DNA of 12,601 nucleotides, from positions 1 through 12,601 of the forward strand of contig DASWMP010000122.1 of assembly GCA_036399695.1 (NCBI GenBank). Reading direction: 5' to 3'. The DNA is from DASVEE01 sp036399695. GTDB lineage: Bacteria > Acidobacteriota > Thermoanaerobaculia > Gp7-AA8. The position numbers were made by a program, and so were the translations under genes. Positions 6,507 through 12,601 of this stretch are shown here, one piece after another (position 1 is the first letter of the stretch; each line of letters opens with the position of its first letter). Below the pieces are notes generated by a model, which searched no databases, was not told the origin of the DNA, and worked only from the letters and a program-made list of their open reading frames with translations.

Positions 6507-8083
6507 TACGGTGTCGTCCTCGGGGTCGCTGCCGGGGCCGGGGCCGCCGTCGCGGTCGCCGCCGGAGCGGGCGTGGTGCCGAGCGGCGGGGCTGCCGGGG
6601 CCGGGTGCGCGACGCCGATCCTCGTCTCGTACTCCGTCTTGTAGCGCTGCACGGCGCGCGTGATGGCGTCGATCATCGTCTTCTGGAACTCGTCCGTCTG
6701 GATCTTGGCTTCTTCCTCGGGATTGGAGATGAAGGCCACCTCGACCAGCGCGGCCGGCATCGTCGCGCCGACGAGGACCTTGAACGGCGCCTGCTTCACG
6801 CCGCGGTTCGCCACGCCTGTAACCGTGTTCAGCTCCTCCTGGATCGTCGACGCGAAGCGGCTCGACTCCTGGAGGTACTCCTGCTGCGCCAGATCCCACA
6901 GGATCAGCTTCAGGTCGGCGGACGGATCGGCCGTCGCGTGCTGCGCGGCCGCCGTGTTCTCCGTCTCGGCCGCCTTGCGAGCCAGCTCGTCCGACGCTTC
7001 GAGCGACAGAAAGTAGGTCTCCGCTCCCTTCGCACCCTTCACCACGGCGGCGTTCAGGTGGACGGAGAGGAAGAGATCGGCGCCGTACTGATTGGCGATG
7101 GCCGTGCGCTGGTCGAGCGAGACGAGGCTGTCGTCGTCGCGGGTCATGACCACGCGTGCGCCGGTCGCAGACTGCAGCGAGGCGGCGAGCTTGCGGCAGA
7201 GCGCCAGCGTCGCATCCTTCTCGTACAGACCGCCCGATCCGACGGCGCCGACTTCCTTGCCGCCGTGGCCCGGATCGATGACGATCGTCCGGATGCCCGG
7301 CTGCTCGACCGGCTTGATGCCGGGCAGCGGCGTCGTAGCGCCAGGGATCGGGGCGGCGGCTTTGCGCATGTCGAGGACGATGCGGAACGGCTCCTCGAGC
7401 TGGTAGGCGTCGGCGACGACGTCGGCGGCCGTGAGCTGGATGCGCAGCGCGTCGGCGCTGAACGAGAGCTTCTGCACGTAGGGATCTTCGTAGGTCTGCT
7501 CGCCGAACGGCGCGCGGATCGTCGACTTGAACCTCACCGCGTACGCCCCCGGCTCTTTGACGATCGTGTACTCGACCGGGCCGCTCATCGTCAGGACGAT
7601 CTTCGAGATCCCCTGCACGTTCGCCAGCGAGGCCTGCACGCTGACGGCGCTCAGCTCGAGCGGACGGGCGGAGAGCACTTTGGTGGTTGCGTCCCACGTA
7701 ACGTCGAGCGAGGACGACTTCCGGAGCAGCCCCTGGAAAAACTGCCAGGGGACGAACGGCTTGCCGTCGATGACCTGCGGCGGCACCGGCATCTCGATCA
7801 GATCCTCGCCGACGACGCCATAGCGGCTGTCGGTCCCGAAGGCCGCCACCGCGCCGCCGAGCGCCACCTTGAAGCCGGTGCTCTCGGGCGTGAGCTGTCC
7901 GCCGAGCGCGGAGACGACGTCCCCCGCGGCAAAGAAGGTATGGCCGTCATGGAGGACGTACGTCACAGGCGTATCCCCTGTCTGCGTCCGCAGAATGGCC
8001 TGTTGAGGCTGCTGCGCGAGAACGATCGAGGCGACGGCGAGGACTGCCAGGAAACCGAGGATCGTGAATCTTTTCATGAGCAC
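6506..8083 (-). CDS. N-acetylmuramoyl-L-alanine amidase with AMIN domain
   Basis: This secreted zinc hydrolase cuts the amide between MurNAc and L-Ala in peptidoglycan, in the periplasm, as in cell separation. The 525-aa protein has a signal peptide (about 1-24) ending near VLAQ, a stalk-like domain resembling copper amine oxidase N-terminal domains (about 30-140), and an AMIN-type beta domain (about 143-241). An Amidase_3 domain (about 265-480) follows, and then a Pro/Ala/Thr-rich tail. Zinc ligands are His273 (DPGHGG), Glu288 (GGLYEKD) and His342 (SVHLNA). The catalytic Glu448 is in ALVEVAFISN. The GTG at 8083 is chosen because GATAAT lies 9 nt upstream; the ATG at 8077 (MKRFTIL, two residues shorter) is equally possible. 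It is coupled to the GerMN gene and divergent from the ydcF-like gene. Confidence 0.93.
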   Translation of the reverse strand: MLMKRFTILGFLAVLAVASIVLAQQPQQAILRTQTGDTPVTYVLHDGHTFFAAGDVVSALGGQLTPESTGFKVALGGAVAAFGTDSRYGVVGEDLIEMPVPPQVIDGKPFVPWQFFQGLLRKSSSLDVTWDATTKVLSARPLELSAVSVQASLANVQGISKIVLTMSGPVEYTIVKEPGAYAVRFKSTIRAPFGEQTYEDPYVQKLSFSADALRIQLTAADVVADAYQLEEPFRIVLDMRKAAAPIPGATTPLPGIKPVEQPGIRTIVIDPGHGGKEVGAVGSGGLYEKDATLALCRKLAASLQSATGARVVMTRDDDSLVSLDQRTAIANQYGADLFLSVHLNAAVVKGAKGAETYFLSLEASDELARKAAETENTAAAQHATADPSADLKLILWDLAQQEYLQESSRFASTIQEELNTVTGVANRGVKQAPFKVLVGATMPAALVEVAFISNPEEEAKIQTDEFQKTMIDAITRAVQRYKTEYETRIGVAHPAPAAPPLGTTPAPAATATAAPAPAATPRTTP

Positions 8084-8092
8084 CGGGTTGCG

Positions 8093-8098
8093 ATTATC
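8093..8098 (-). promoter_or_regulatory. Candidate -10 element (GATAAT) for the amidase gene
   Basis: GATAAT on the minus strand ends 9 nt before the GTG at 8083. No Shine-Dalgarno lies between. No TTGACA-like -35 box is evident, and at standard spacing that region would overlap the start of the divergent ydcF-like gene. Confidence 0.4.
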
Positions 8099-8103
8099 GC
8101 ATG

Positions 8104-8109
8104 TAGAGT
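8104..8109 (+). promoter_or_regulatory. Candidate -10 element (TAGAGT) for the ydcF-like gene
   Basis: TAGAGT ends 9 nt before the GTG start at 8119, one base different from the TAGAAT seen before acs, tmk and the dehydratase gene. It lies back to back with the amidase GATAAT, with only 5 nt between the two hexamers. Confidence 0.35.
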
Positions 8110-8118
8110 GACGCGCAC

Positions 8119-8838
8119 GTGTTGAGTCCCGGCAAAGCGCTGACCGATCCGCTGCTGATCGCCCTGGTCGTCTCGATCACCTCCATCGTGCTGGCGATGC
8201 GCCGCTCGAAGAATCGCCGTCTTCTCGGCATCGCGTTGATCGCACTGCTGATGCTCTCGGTCATCTCGCTGCCCATCGCCGCGCTGGTGCTCGAGCGGTC
8301 CCTCTACGTCGACGCCCCGGGCGGCGCGCCGGACGTCATCGTCGTCCCTTCCGGCGGGATGTCAGGTCGGGCTCTCTCCGGTTCGAGCGGCGCGCGCGTC
8401 GTGGCCGCGGTCGATTGGTGGCACGAGCATCCGCGCGCCCGGCTCGTCCTCTCCGGCGCCGACGTCCATGCCACCGGCCCCTCCACGCGCACCGTGCAGC
8501 TCATGCGGGAGCTGGCCATCATGAAGGGCGTCCCGCCCGCGCGGACCGGGCTCGAACTGGAGTCGCACAACACCCGCGAGCACGCCATCCAGGTGCGCGC
8601 CCTGCCGGGCATCACCCCGGAAACGCGCATCGGCGTCGTCACTTCGGCCTGGCACCTCCGCCGGGCGCTGCAGGCTTTCCGGCGGCAGTTCCGGCATGTC
8701 AGCGGCCGCGGCGCCGACCCGATCGGCTTCGGGCAGCCCGTGGTCAACGACTTCCTCCCGAGCTCCGACTCCCTGCGCACGTCCACGCTCATGCTGCACG
8801 AGTGGATCGGCATCGCGTGGTACGCTCTCCGGCGATGA
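8119..8838 (+). CDS. YdcF-like (DUF218) membrane protein, ElyC/SanA family
   Basis: The 239-aa protein has two predicted membrane segments (about 11-27 and 35-57), then a DUF218 domain. Domain motifs are APDVIVVPSGG (70-80), LVLSGAD (109-115), LELESHNTREHA (145-156), GVVTSAWHLRRA (172-183) and a C-terminal HEWIGIAWY (227-235). Family members such as ElyC and SanA in E. coli affect envelope polysaccharide biosynthesis and vancomycin sensitivity; their biochemical activity is not firmly known. The GTG at 8119 is the first usable start, with a TTG directly after it as an alternative. It overlaps the following lipoprotein gene by ATGA. It diverges from the amidase, which also fits an envelope role. 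Confidence 0.85.
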   Translation: MLSPGKALTDPLLIALVVSITSIVLAMRRSKNRRLLGIALIALLMLSVISLPIAALVLERSLYVDAPGGAPDVIVVPSGGMSGRALSGSSGARVVAAVDWWHEHPRARLVLSGADVHATGPSTRTVQLMRELAIMKGVPPARTGLELESHNTREHAIQVRALPGITPETRIGVVTSAWHLRRALQAFRRQFRHVSGRGADPIGFGQPVVNDFLPSSDSLRTSTLMLHEWIGIAWYALRR

Positions 8839-9413
8839 AACGGTGGTCCTTCCTGCTGCTCGCGCTCCTCGTTTCCTGCAGCGAAACACCCGCGGATTCG
8901 CCTCACGCGCTGAGCCGTTCGCCGGTCAGCGTGCGCGGCTGGATCCACGACGTCGAAGGCTCCGTGCACGAGCAGATCCCCGATCTCGAGATCGCCCGCC
9001 GCCAGCAGCTTTTCATGGCCACGACCGTGTTCGTCGAAAAGTCCGAGTTCTCCAGCGGGGGAGTCGGGGAGAACGGCGCCTTCCTCGTGCTCGACGTGCC
9101 GCCGAATGCCGCAGACGTCGTCTTTCAGTCGACGAACATCGATGCCGCCCGGCTGGTGCTGAAGGACGTTCCGGGCAATGCGGATGTGATCGTTCCGGCG
9201 ATCATCCTCAGGCGAGGCGCCGTGACGGTGCTGGACCCGAAGGCCATCAAAGTGCGCCTGCCGAGCGATGCGAAACAGCCGCGCGACACCGGCAAGTTCG
9301 CCACGGTGGCGGGCCACAGGGTGCCGATCATCGAGACACCGCTGGCGCAGCTCGCGGACCGGCGGGAGTACCCGGATCCGGGTGGGTTCAGGCCCGTGGC
9401 GACGTTCAAGTAG
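8835..9413 (+). CDS. Predicted lipoprotein of unknown function
   Basis: The 192-aa product starts MKRWSFLLLALLVSCSE, a lipoprotein signal with the modified cysteine predicted at residue 15. The mature part has alternating short strands (for example VSVRGWIHDVEG at 31-42 and AFLVLDVPPNAADVVFQS at 82-99). It looks like one or two small beta-sandwich domains, such as carboxypeptidase-regulatory-like folds, but no signature is clear. The start overlaps the ydcF-like stop (ATGA), so the two are probably co-translated. The much longer open frame upstream is a shadow of the ydcF-like gene. I do not recognise a specific family; the envelope location is inferred from the signal alone. Confidence 0.75.
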   Translation: MKRWSFLLLALLVSCSETPADSPHALSRSPVSVRGWIHDVEGSVHEQIPDLEIARRQQLFMATTVFVEKSEFSSGGVGENGAFLVLDVPPNAADVVFQSTNIDAARLVLKDVPGNADVIVPAIILRRGAVTVLDPKAIKVRLPSDAKQPRDTGKFATVAGHRVPIIETPLAQLADRREYPDPGGFRPVATFK

Positions 9414-9414
9414 A

Positions 9415-9496
9415 GATCTTGGAGTGCGGTGGCGAACGCCACCGCTCTACTACACGTGTACAAGAGCGGTGGCGTTCGCCACCGCACTCCGAGATT
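9415..9496. repeat. Family B double-hairpin element, complete copy
   Basis: Two 34-nt arms (9415-9448 and 9463-9496) are inverted repeats of each other with two mismatches. They flank a 14-nt centre containing the palindrome TACACGTGTA. Each arm is also a hairpin on its own: GCGGTGGCG, AA or TT, CGCCACCGC. The element fills the space between convergent genes, starting 2 nt after the lipoprotein stop and overlapping the dehydratase stop codon by 2 nt. It could end transcripts from both sides. A matching copy starts at 12536 and a decayed end is at 7-24. Confidence 0.9.
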
Positions 9497-10463
9497 ACCC
9501 TGCGACTAACTCGCAGAACTTCCTGAGATCGATGTTGCCGCCCGAGACCACCGCCACAACCGGGCCTTCCTTCTCCTTCAGCGCGGCGGCCACGGCGAGC
9601 GCGCCGGCGCCTTCGGCGATCACACGGGTTTTCTCCGCCACCAGACGCATGGCCGCGCGCACTTCATCGAGCGTGACCACGGTGGAGCCGTCCACCGTAT
9701 CGCGCAGCCGTTCCCACATGCGGGGGAAGATGCTCTTGCCGCCGGCGCCGTCGACGAACGACACCTGCCACTCGCCGAACACCTGAGGCGAGCCGGCCGC
9801 GAACGATGCCGCGCCCGGCGCTGCCGTCTCGGGCTCGGCACCGAGCACCCGCACGCCGGGGGCGATCTGCTTCATCGTCGCGCCGATGCCGGCCACGAGC
9901 CCGCCGCCGCCGATGGCGGCCAGCACCGTCTTCACGTCAGGCAAATCCTCCAGGATCTCCAGGGCCACCGTGGCGTTGCCGGCGATGAAATCGTGGTCGT
10001 CGAACGGATGGACGAACGTCCCCTCCACACCGGGAAACGACCGCGCTTCCATGGCGGCCCAGCAGGCGTCGAACGGCGCCTTCACGAGCTTCGCGCCGAG
10101 GTCGCGCATCCGGTTGACCTTCGTCTCGGCGGCCGTCTCGATCACCACCACGGTGCACGGCACGCCGGCCGCGCGGGCGGCGTAGGCCACACCCTGCCCC
10201 GCATTGCCGGCGCTGATCGTCCACACGCCGCGGCTCCGCTCTTCCGGACCGAGGAGCGCCACTGCATTCGCCGCCCCGCGCAGCTTGAAGGCATTGATCG
10301 GCTGCAGGTTCTCCAGCTTCAGCCAGACCTCCGGCACCCCTTCGCGCCCGTGCAGCAGCCGGATGAGCGGCGTGCGGGTGATGACGCCGCGGATGCGCTC
10401 GTGCGCGGCGCGGATCTCCTCGATCGAGACGGGACGGACAGGGGCGGGCGTCGTGGCGGACAT
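9495..10463 (-). CDS. PLP-dependent threonine dehydratase-like enzyme (fold type II)
   Basis: The 322-aa protein belongs to the tryptophan-synthase-beta superfamily and is close in length to catabolic threonine/serine dehydratases and serine racemases. It has no C-terminal ACT regulatory domain, so it is not a biosynthetic IlvA of the long type. The PLP lysine is Lys60 in INAFKLRGA, the phosphate-binding loop is GGGGL at 185-189, and SGGN is at 307-310. The substrate loop, usually SSGNHAQ or SSGNHGQ, reads SAGNAGQG (84-91) and lacks the histidine, so substrate use may differ from threonine or serine. The ATG at 10463 has no Shine-Dalgarno but TAGAAT lies 6 nt upstream. The stop codon is partly provided by the family B repeat. 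The superfamily is certain; the reaction is only probable. Confidence 0.87.
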   Translation of the reverse strand: MSATTPAPVRPVSIEEIRAAHERIRGVITRTPLIRLLHGREGVPEVWLKLENLQPINAFKLRGAANAVALLGPEERSRGVWTISAGNAGQGVAYAARAAGVPCTVVVIETAAETKVNRMRDLGAKLVKAPFDACWAAMEARSFPGVEGTFVHPFDDHDFIAGNATVALEILEDLPDVKTVLAAIGGGGLVAGIGATMKQIAPGVRVLGAEPETAAPGAASFAAGSPQVFGEWQVSFVDGAGGKSIFPRMWERLRDTVDGSTVVTLDEVRAAMRLVAEKTRVIAEGAGALAVAAALKEKEGPVVAVVSGGNIDLRKFCELVAG

Positions 10464-10469
10464 GGGCCG

Positions 10470-10475
10470 ATTCTA
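10470..10475 (-). promoter_or_regulatory. Candidate -10 element (TAGAAT) for the dehydratase gene
   Basis: TAGAAT on the minus strand ends 6 nt before the ATG and is followed by CGGCCC, as in the bases just before the acs start. At 17-nt spacing the -35 position falls inside the family C heptamers (CAATCC), which do not look like a standard box. Confidence 0.5.
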
Positions 10476-10479
10476 TCGG

Positions 10480-10587
10480 GATTGAGGATTGAGGATTGAG
10501 GAAGGAAGCTAAGGCGGGAACGACGCCCGGTATCGCCACCCAATCCTCAATCCTCAATCCTCAATTCTCAATCCTCAATCCCCAATC
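10480..10587. repeat. Family C heptamer-armed repeat in a divergent gene gap
   Basis: Three tandem GATTGAG units (10480-10500) are followed by a 40-nt unrelated centre, then CAATC and six 7-mers, mostly CTCAATC (10546-10587; two units vary by one base). The right-hand units are the reverse complement of the left-hand ones, so the element can fold into a hairpin. The arms are unequal, 3 against about 6.7 units. It takes up 108 of the 165 bp between the divergent dehydratase and DUF2892/SRPBCC genes. The remainder, 10588-10628, shows no clear promoter or ribosome-binding site. Confidence 0.85.
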
Positions 10588-10628
10588 CCGTCACGCCGGG
10601 CACGCGTTCTGCCTCATGCATCTCCCCT

Positions 10629-11363
10629 ATGGCTGAAGAAACATACACACGTGCGAACGAACGGAACGTCAGCAACCCCGAACGCTGGGGATCGGTCATT
10701 TTCGGCAGCGCGCTCGCGGCTTACGGCCTCAAGAAGCGCTCCATTGGCGGGGCAATCATCGCCGCGCTCGGCGGCGTGCTCGTCTGGCGCGGAGCCACCG
10801 GCAACTGCCCTGTTTACCAGGTCACCGGCATCAACACCGCCGGCGAGCATCAGGGGCAGCAGGTCAGCGTCCCCTATGGCAAAGGGGTGCGCGTCGAGAA
10901 AGCCGTCACCATCAACGCCACGCCGGAAATGCTCTACACCTTCTGGCGCAACTTCGAGAACCTCCCCCGCTTCATGCACAACCTCGATTCCGTCACCGTG
11001 CGCGACGACGACGGCCGCCGCTCCCACTGGGTCGCGCGCGGCCCGGTCGGCACCTCCGTCGACTGGGAAGCGGAGATCGTCAACGAAGTGCCGAATGAGC
11101 TCATCGGCTGGCGCTCCGTCGAAGGGTCCAAAGTCGACAACGCCGGCTCGGTGCACTTCACCGCCACGCCCGGCGGACGCGGCACGCAGGTCAAAGTCGT
11201 CCTCCGCTACGACCCGCCGGCCGGCAAGTTCGGCGCGCTGATCTCCAGGGTGCTGGGCGAAGACCCGGCCATGCAGGTCCAGGAGGATCTGCGCCGCCTG
11301 AAGATGCTCGTCGAGACCGGTGAGATCGCCACCAACGAAGGTCCGTCCGGGAGAAGAGCATGA
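10629..11363 (+). CDS. DUF2892 (YgaP-type membrane) plus SRPBCC domain protein
   Basis: The 244-aa protein joins two domains. The N-terminal part (about 15-70) resembles the DUF2892/YgaP transmembrane region: NPERWGSVIFGSALAAYG, then IGGAIIAALGGVLVWRGATG, then CPVY. The C-terminal part (about 85-232) is a polyketide cyclase/COQ10-like SRPBCC domain: VRVEKAVTINATPEMLYTFW, NFENLPRFM, then WEAEIVNEVPNELIGWRS. SRPBCC folds bind lipids or other hydrophobic ligands; the ligand here is unknown. It is probably anchored in the inner membrane with the SRPBCC domain in the cytosol, though the topology is inferred. It overlaps the dehydrogenase gene by ATGA, so the two are made together. No Shine-Dalgarno is visible at the ATG; the upstream gap is mostly family C repeat. 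Confidence 0.85.
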   Translation: MAEETYTRANERNVSNPERWGSVIFGSALAAYGLKKRSIGGAIIAALGGVLVWRGATGNCPVYQVTGINTAGEHQGQQVSVPYGKGVRVEKAVTINATPEMLYTFWRNFENLPRFMHNLDSVTVRDDDGRRSHWVARGPVGTSVDWEAEIVNEVPNELIGWRSVEGSKVDNAGSVHFTATPGGRGTQVKVVLRYDPPAGKFGALISRVLGEDPAMQVQEDLRRLKMLVETGEIATNEGPSGRRA

Positions 11364-12532
11364 AGGCCGTCTGCTGGTGGGGCAAAGGCGACGTCCGGGT
11401 CGTCGACGTGCCGGATCCGGAGATCGTCAATCCGCACGACGCCATCGTGCGCGTCTCGCTGACGGCCATCTGCGGCTCCGACCTGCACCTCTACGACGGC
11501 TACGTGCCCACGATGATGCGCGGCGACGTCCTCGGCCACGAGTTCATGGGGGAGGTGGTGGAAGTCGGCCGCGACGTAAAGAACCTCAGGGTCGGCGACC
11601 GCGTCATCGTCCCCTTCCCCATCTCCTGCGGCCGCTGCTGGTTCTGCCAGACGAACCAGTGGTCGCTCTGCGACAACACCAACCCCAACGCCTGGATGCT
11701 CGAGGCGCTCAACGGTTACAGCGGCGCCGGCCTCTTCGGCTACTCGCATCTCTACGGCGGCTACGCCGGCGGGCAGGCGCAGTACGTCCGCGTTCCCTTC
11801 GCCGACGTCTCGCCGCTCAAGATCCCGGCCGGCCTGCCGGACGAGAAGGTGCTGTTCCTCACCGATGTCTTTCCGACCGGCTACTTTGCGGCGGACAACT
11901 GCAACATCCAGCCGGGCGATACCGTCGCGGTCTGGGGCTGCGGACCGGTCGGACTGTTCTCCATCGTCAGCGCAAAAATGCTCGGCGCCGGCCGCGTCAT
12001 CGCCATCGACCGCTTCCCCGAGCGGCTGCGCCTCGCGCAGCAGGCGGGCGCCGAGATCCTCAACTACGAGGACGTCGGCATCCTCGACCAGCTCAAGGAC
12101 CTCACGGGCGGACGCGGTCCGGACTCCTGCATCGACGCCGTGGGGATGGAGGCGCACGGACACTCCCCCGACGCCATCTACGACCGCGTCAAGCAGGCCA
12201 TGAAGATCACCTTCGACCGGCCACACGTCCTCCGGCAGGCGCTGCAGGCATGCCGCAAAGGGGGGACCGTCTCGATCCCGGGCGTCTACGCCGGCTTCCT
12301 CGACAAGGTGAATTTCGGCGCGGCCTTCGCGAAGGCGCTGACGCTGAAGATGGGTCAGGCCCACGTGCAGAACTACACGCGCCAGTTGCTCGAGCGCATC
12401 GAGCGGGACGAGGTCGATCCGTCGTTCATCATCACCCATCGCGTGTCGCTGGACGAGGCGCCGGAGATGTACCGCACCTTCCGCGACAAGCAGGACAACT
12501 GCATCAAGGTCGTGATGCGGCCGAACGCGTAG
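11360..12532 (+). CDS. Zinc-dependent alcohol dehydrogenase, formaldehyde dehydrogenase-like
   Basis: This medium-chain dehydrogenase has 390 aa, which fits the glutathione-independent formaldehyde dehydrogenase-like branch. Catalytic zinc ligands are Cys38 (ICGSD), His60 (GHEF) and probably Asp169 (LTDV), as in that branch. The structural zinc cysteines are 90, 93, 96 and 104 (SCGRCWFC, then LCD). The NAD-binding GCGPVG is at 193-198, and Asp217 at the end of the second strand favours NAD over NADP. The substrate is unknown: formaldehyde, another aldehyde or an alcohol are all possible. It starts within the ATGA overlap with the SRPBCC gene, with GGGAGAAGAG just upstream as a ribosome-binding site. 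A family B repeat begins 3 nt after the stop. Confidence 0.92.
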   Translation: MKAVCWWGKGDVRVVDVPDPEIVNPHDAIVRVSLTAICGSDLHLYDGYVPTMMRGDVLGHEFMGEVVEVGRDVKNLRVGDRVIVPFPISCGRCWFCQTNQWSLCDNTNPNAWMLEALNGYSGAGLFGYSHLYGGYAGGQAQYVRVPFADVSPLKIPAGLPDEKVLFLTDVFPTGYFAADNCNIQPGDTVAVWGCGPVGLFSIVSAKMLGAGRVIAIDRFPERLRLAQQAGAEILNYEDVGILDQLKDLTGGRGPDSCIDAVGMEAHGHSPDAIYDRVKQAMKITFDRPHVLRQALQACRKGGTVSIPGVYAGFLDKVNFGAAFAKALTLKMGQAHVQNYTRQLLERIERDEVDPSFIITHRVSLDEAPEMYRTFRDKQDNCIKVVMRPNA

Positions 12533-12535
12533 AGA

Positions 12536-12601
12536 AATCTCGGAGTGCGGTGGCGAACGCCACCGCTCTTTTACACGTGTACCAGAGCGGTGGCGTTCGC
12601 C
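12536..12601. repeat. Family B double-hairpin element, cut by the window end
   Basis: The left arm (12536-12569, 34 nt), the 14-nt centre with TACACGTGTA, and the first 18 nt of the right arm follow the same plan as 9415-9496. The left arm here is the exact reverse complement of the right arm of that copy. The full element should end near position 12617, outside the window. It begins 3 nt after the dehydrogenase stop codon. Confidence 0.88.

Noticed and set aside
6507..7697. Long minus-strand frame upstream of and in phase with the GerMN gene
   Set aside because: This part is a different-frame shadow of the amidase. The lipoprotein signal starting at the GTG at 6506 marks the real start.
6605..8125. 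506-codon plus-strand frame opposite the amidase
   Set aside because: It is antisense to a gene with complete zinc-site and catalytic motifs. The translation is compositionally biased with no domain.
10480..10587. CRISPR-like array in the family C repeat
   Set aside because: Units are 7 nt, directly adjacent without spacers and inverted between arms. No cas genes.

Overview
This is a GC-rich bacterial chromosome segment carrying ordinary housekeeping and accessory metabolic genes, with several dispersed palindromic repeat elements between them. The composition, the periplasmic amidase next to a GerMN lipoprotein, and the many short repeats in gene gaps suggest a soil- or sediment-type bacterium, perhaps Acidobacteriota. 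That placement is inference: no rRNA or other marker is present. I see no phage, plasmid, IS element, CRISPR array, tRNA or rRNA.

Layout. Positions 1-24 hold the end of a repeat element (family B). Acetyl-CoA synthetase (acs, 63-2015) follows, then a heptamer-armed palindrome (family A) and a FabG-type reductase (2158-2883). A GT2 glycosyltransferase, tmk and holB (2974-5386) form a tight co-directional run ending in a second family A palindrome. The 577-bp gap 5387-5963 has no gene but is rich in structure. It holds two strong hairpins, one a minus-strand terminator with a T tract, a roughly 134-nt region whose ends pair perfectly (candidate structured RNA), an AT-rich near-palindrome and two more hairpins. 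On the minus strand, an N-acetylmuramoyl-L-alanine amidase and a GerMN lipoprotein form a coupled pair (8083 to 5964). A YdcF-like membrane protein and a small lipoprotein (8119-9413) diverge from the amidase across only 35 bp. A family B double hairpin sits between that pair and a convergent PLP-dependent threonine dehydratase-like gene (9495-10463, minus). A third repeat type (family C) fills most of the divergent gap to a DUF2892/SRPBCC protein. That protein is translationally coupled to a zinc alcohol/formaldehyde dehydrogenase-like enzyme (10629-12532). A second full-design family B element starts right after it and runs off the window.

How the genes fit together. Acs activates acetate and FabG reduces 3-oxoacyl thioesters, but there is no clear pathway-level cluster. 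tmk and holB are a common replication pairing. The amidase and GerMN lipoprotein point to cell-envelope remodelling, as does the YdcF-like protein.

The most notable signals are not in the proteins. First, several transcription-unit starts (acs, tmk, the dehydratase, ydcF, the amidase) have a -10-like hexamer (TAGAAT or a close variant) only 6-9 nt before the start codon and no Shine-Dalgarno sequence, suggesting leaderless mRNAs. Second, there are three families of palindromic intergenic elements, two of them built from tandem 7-nt units. Third, there is a possible unidentified structured RNA at 5582-5715.
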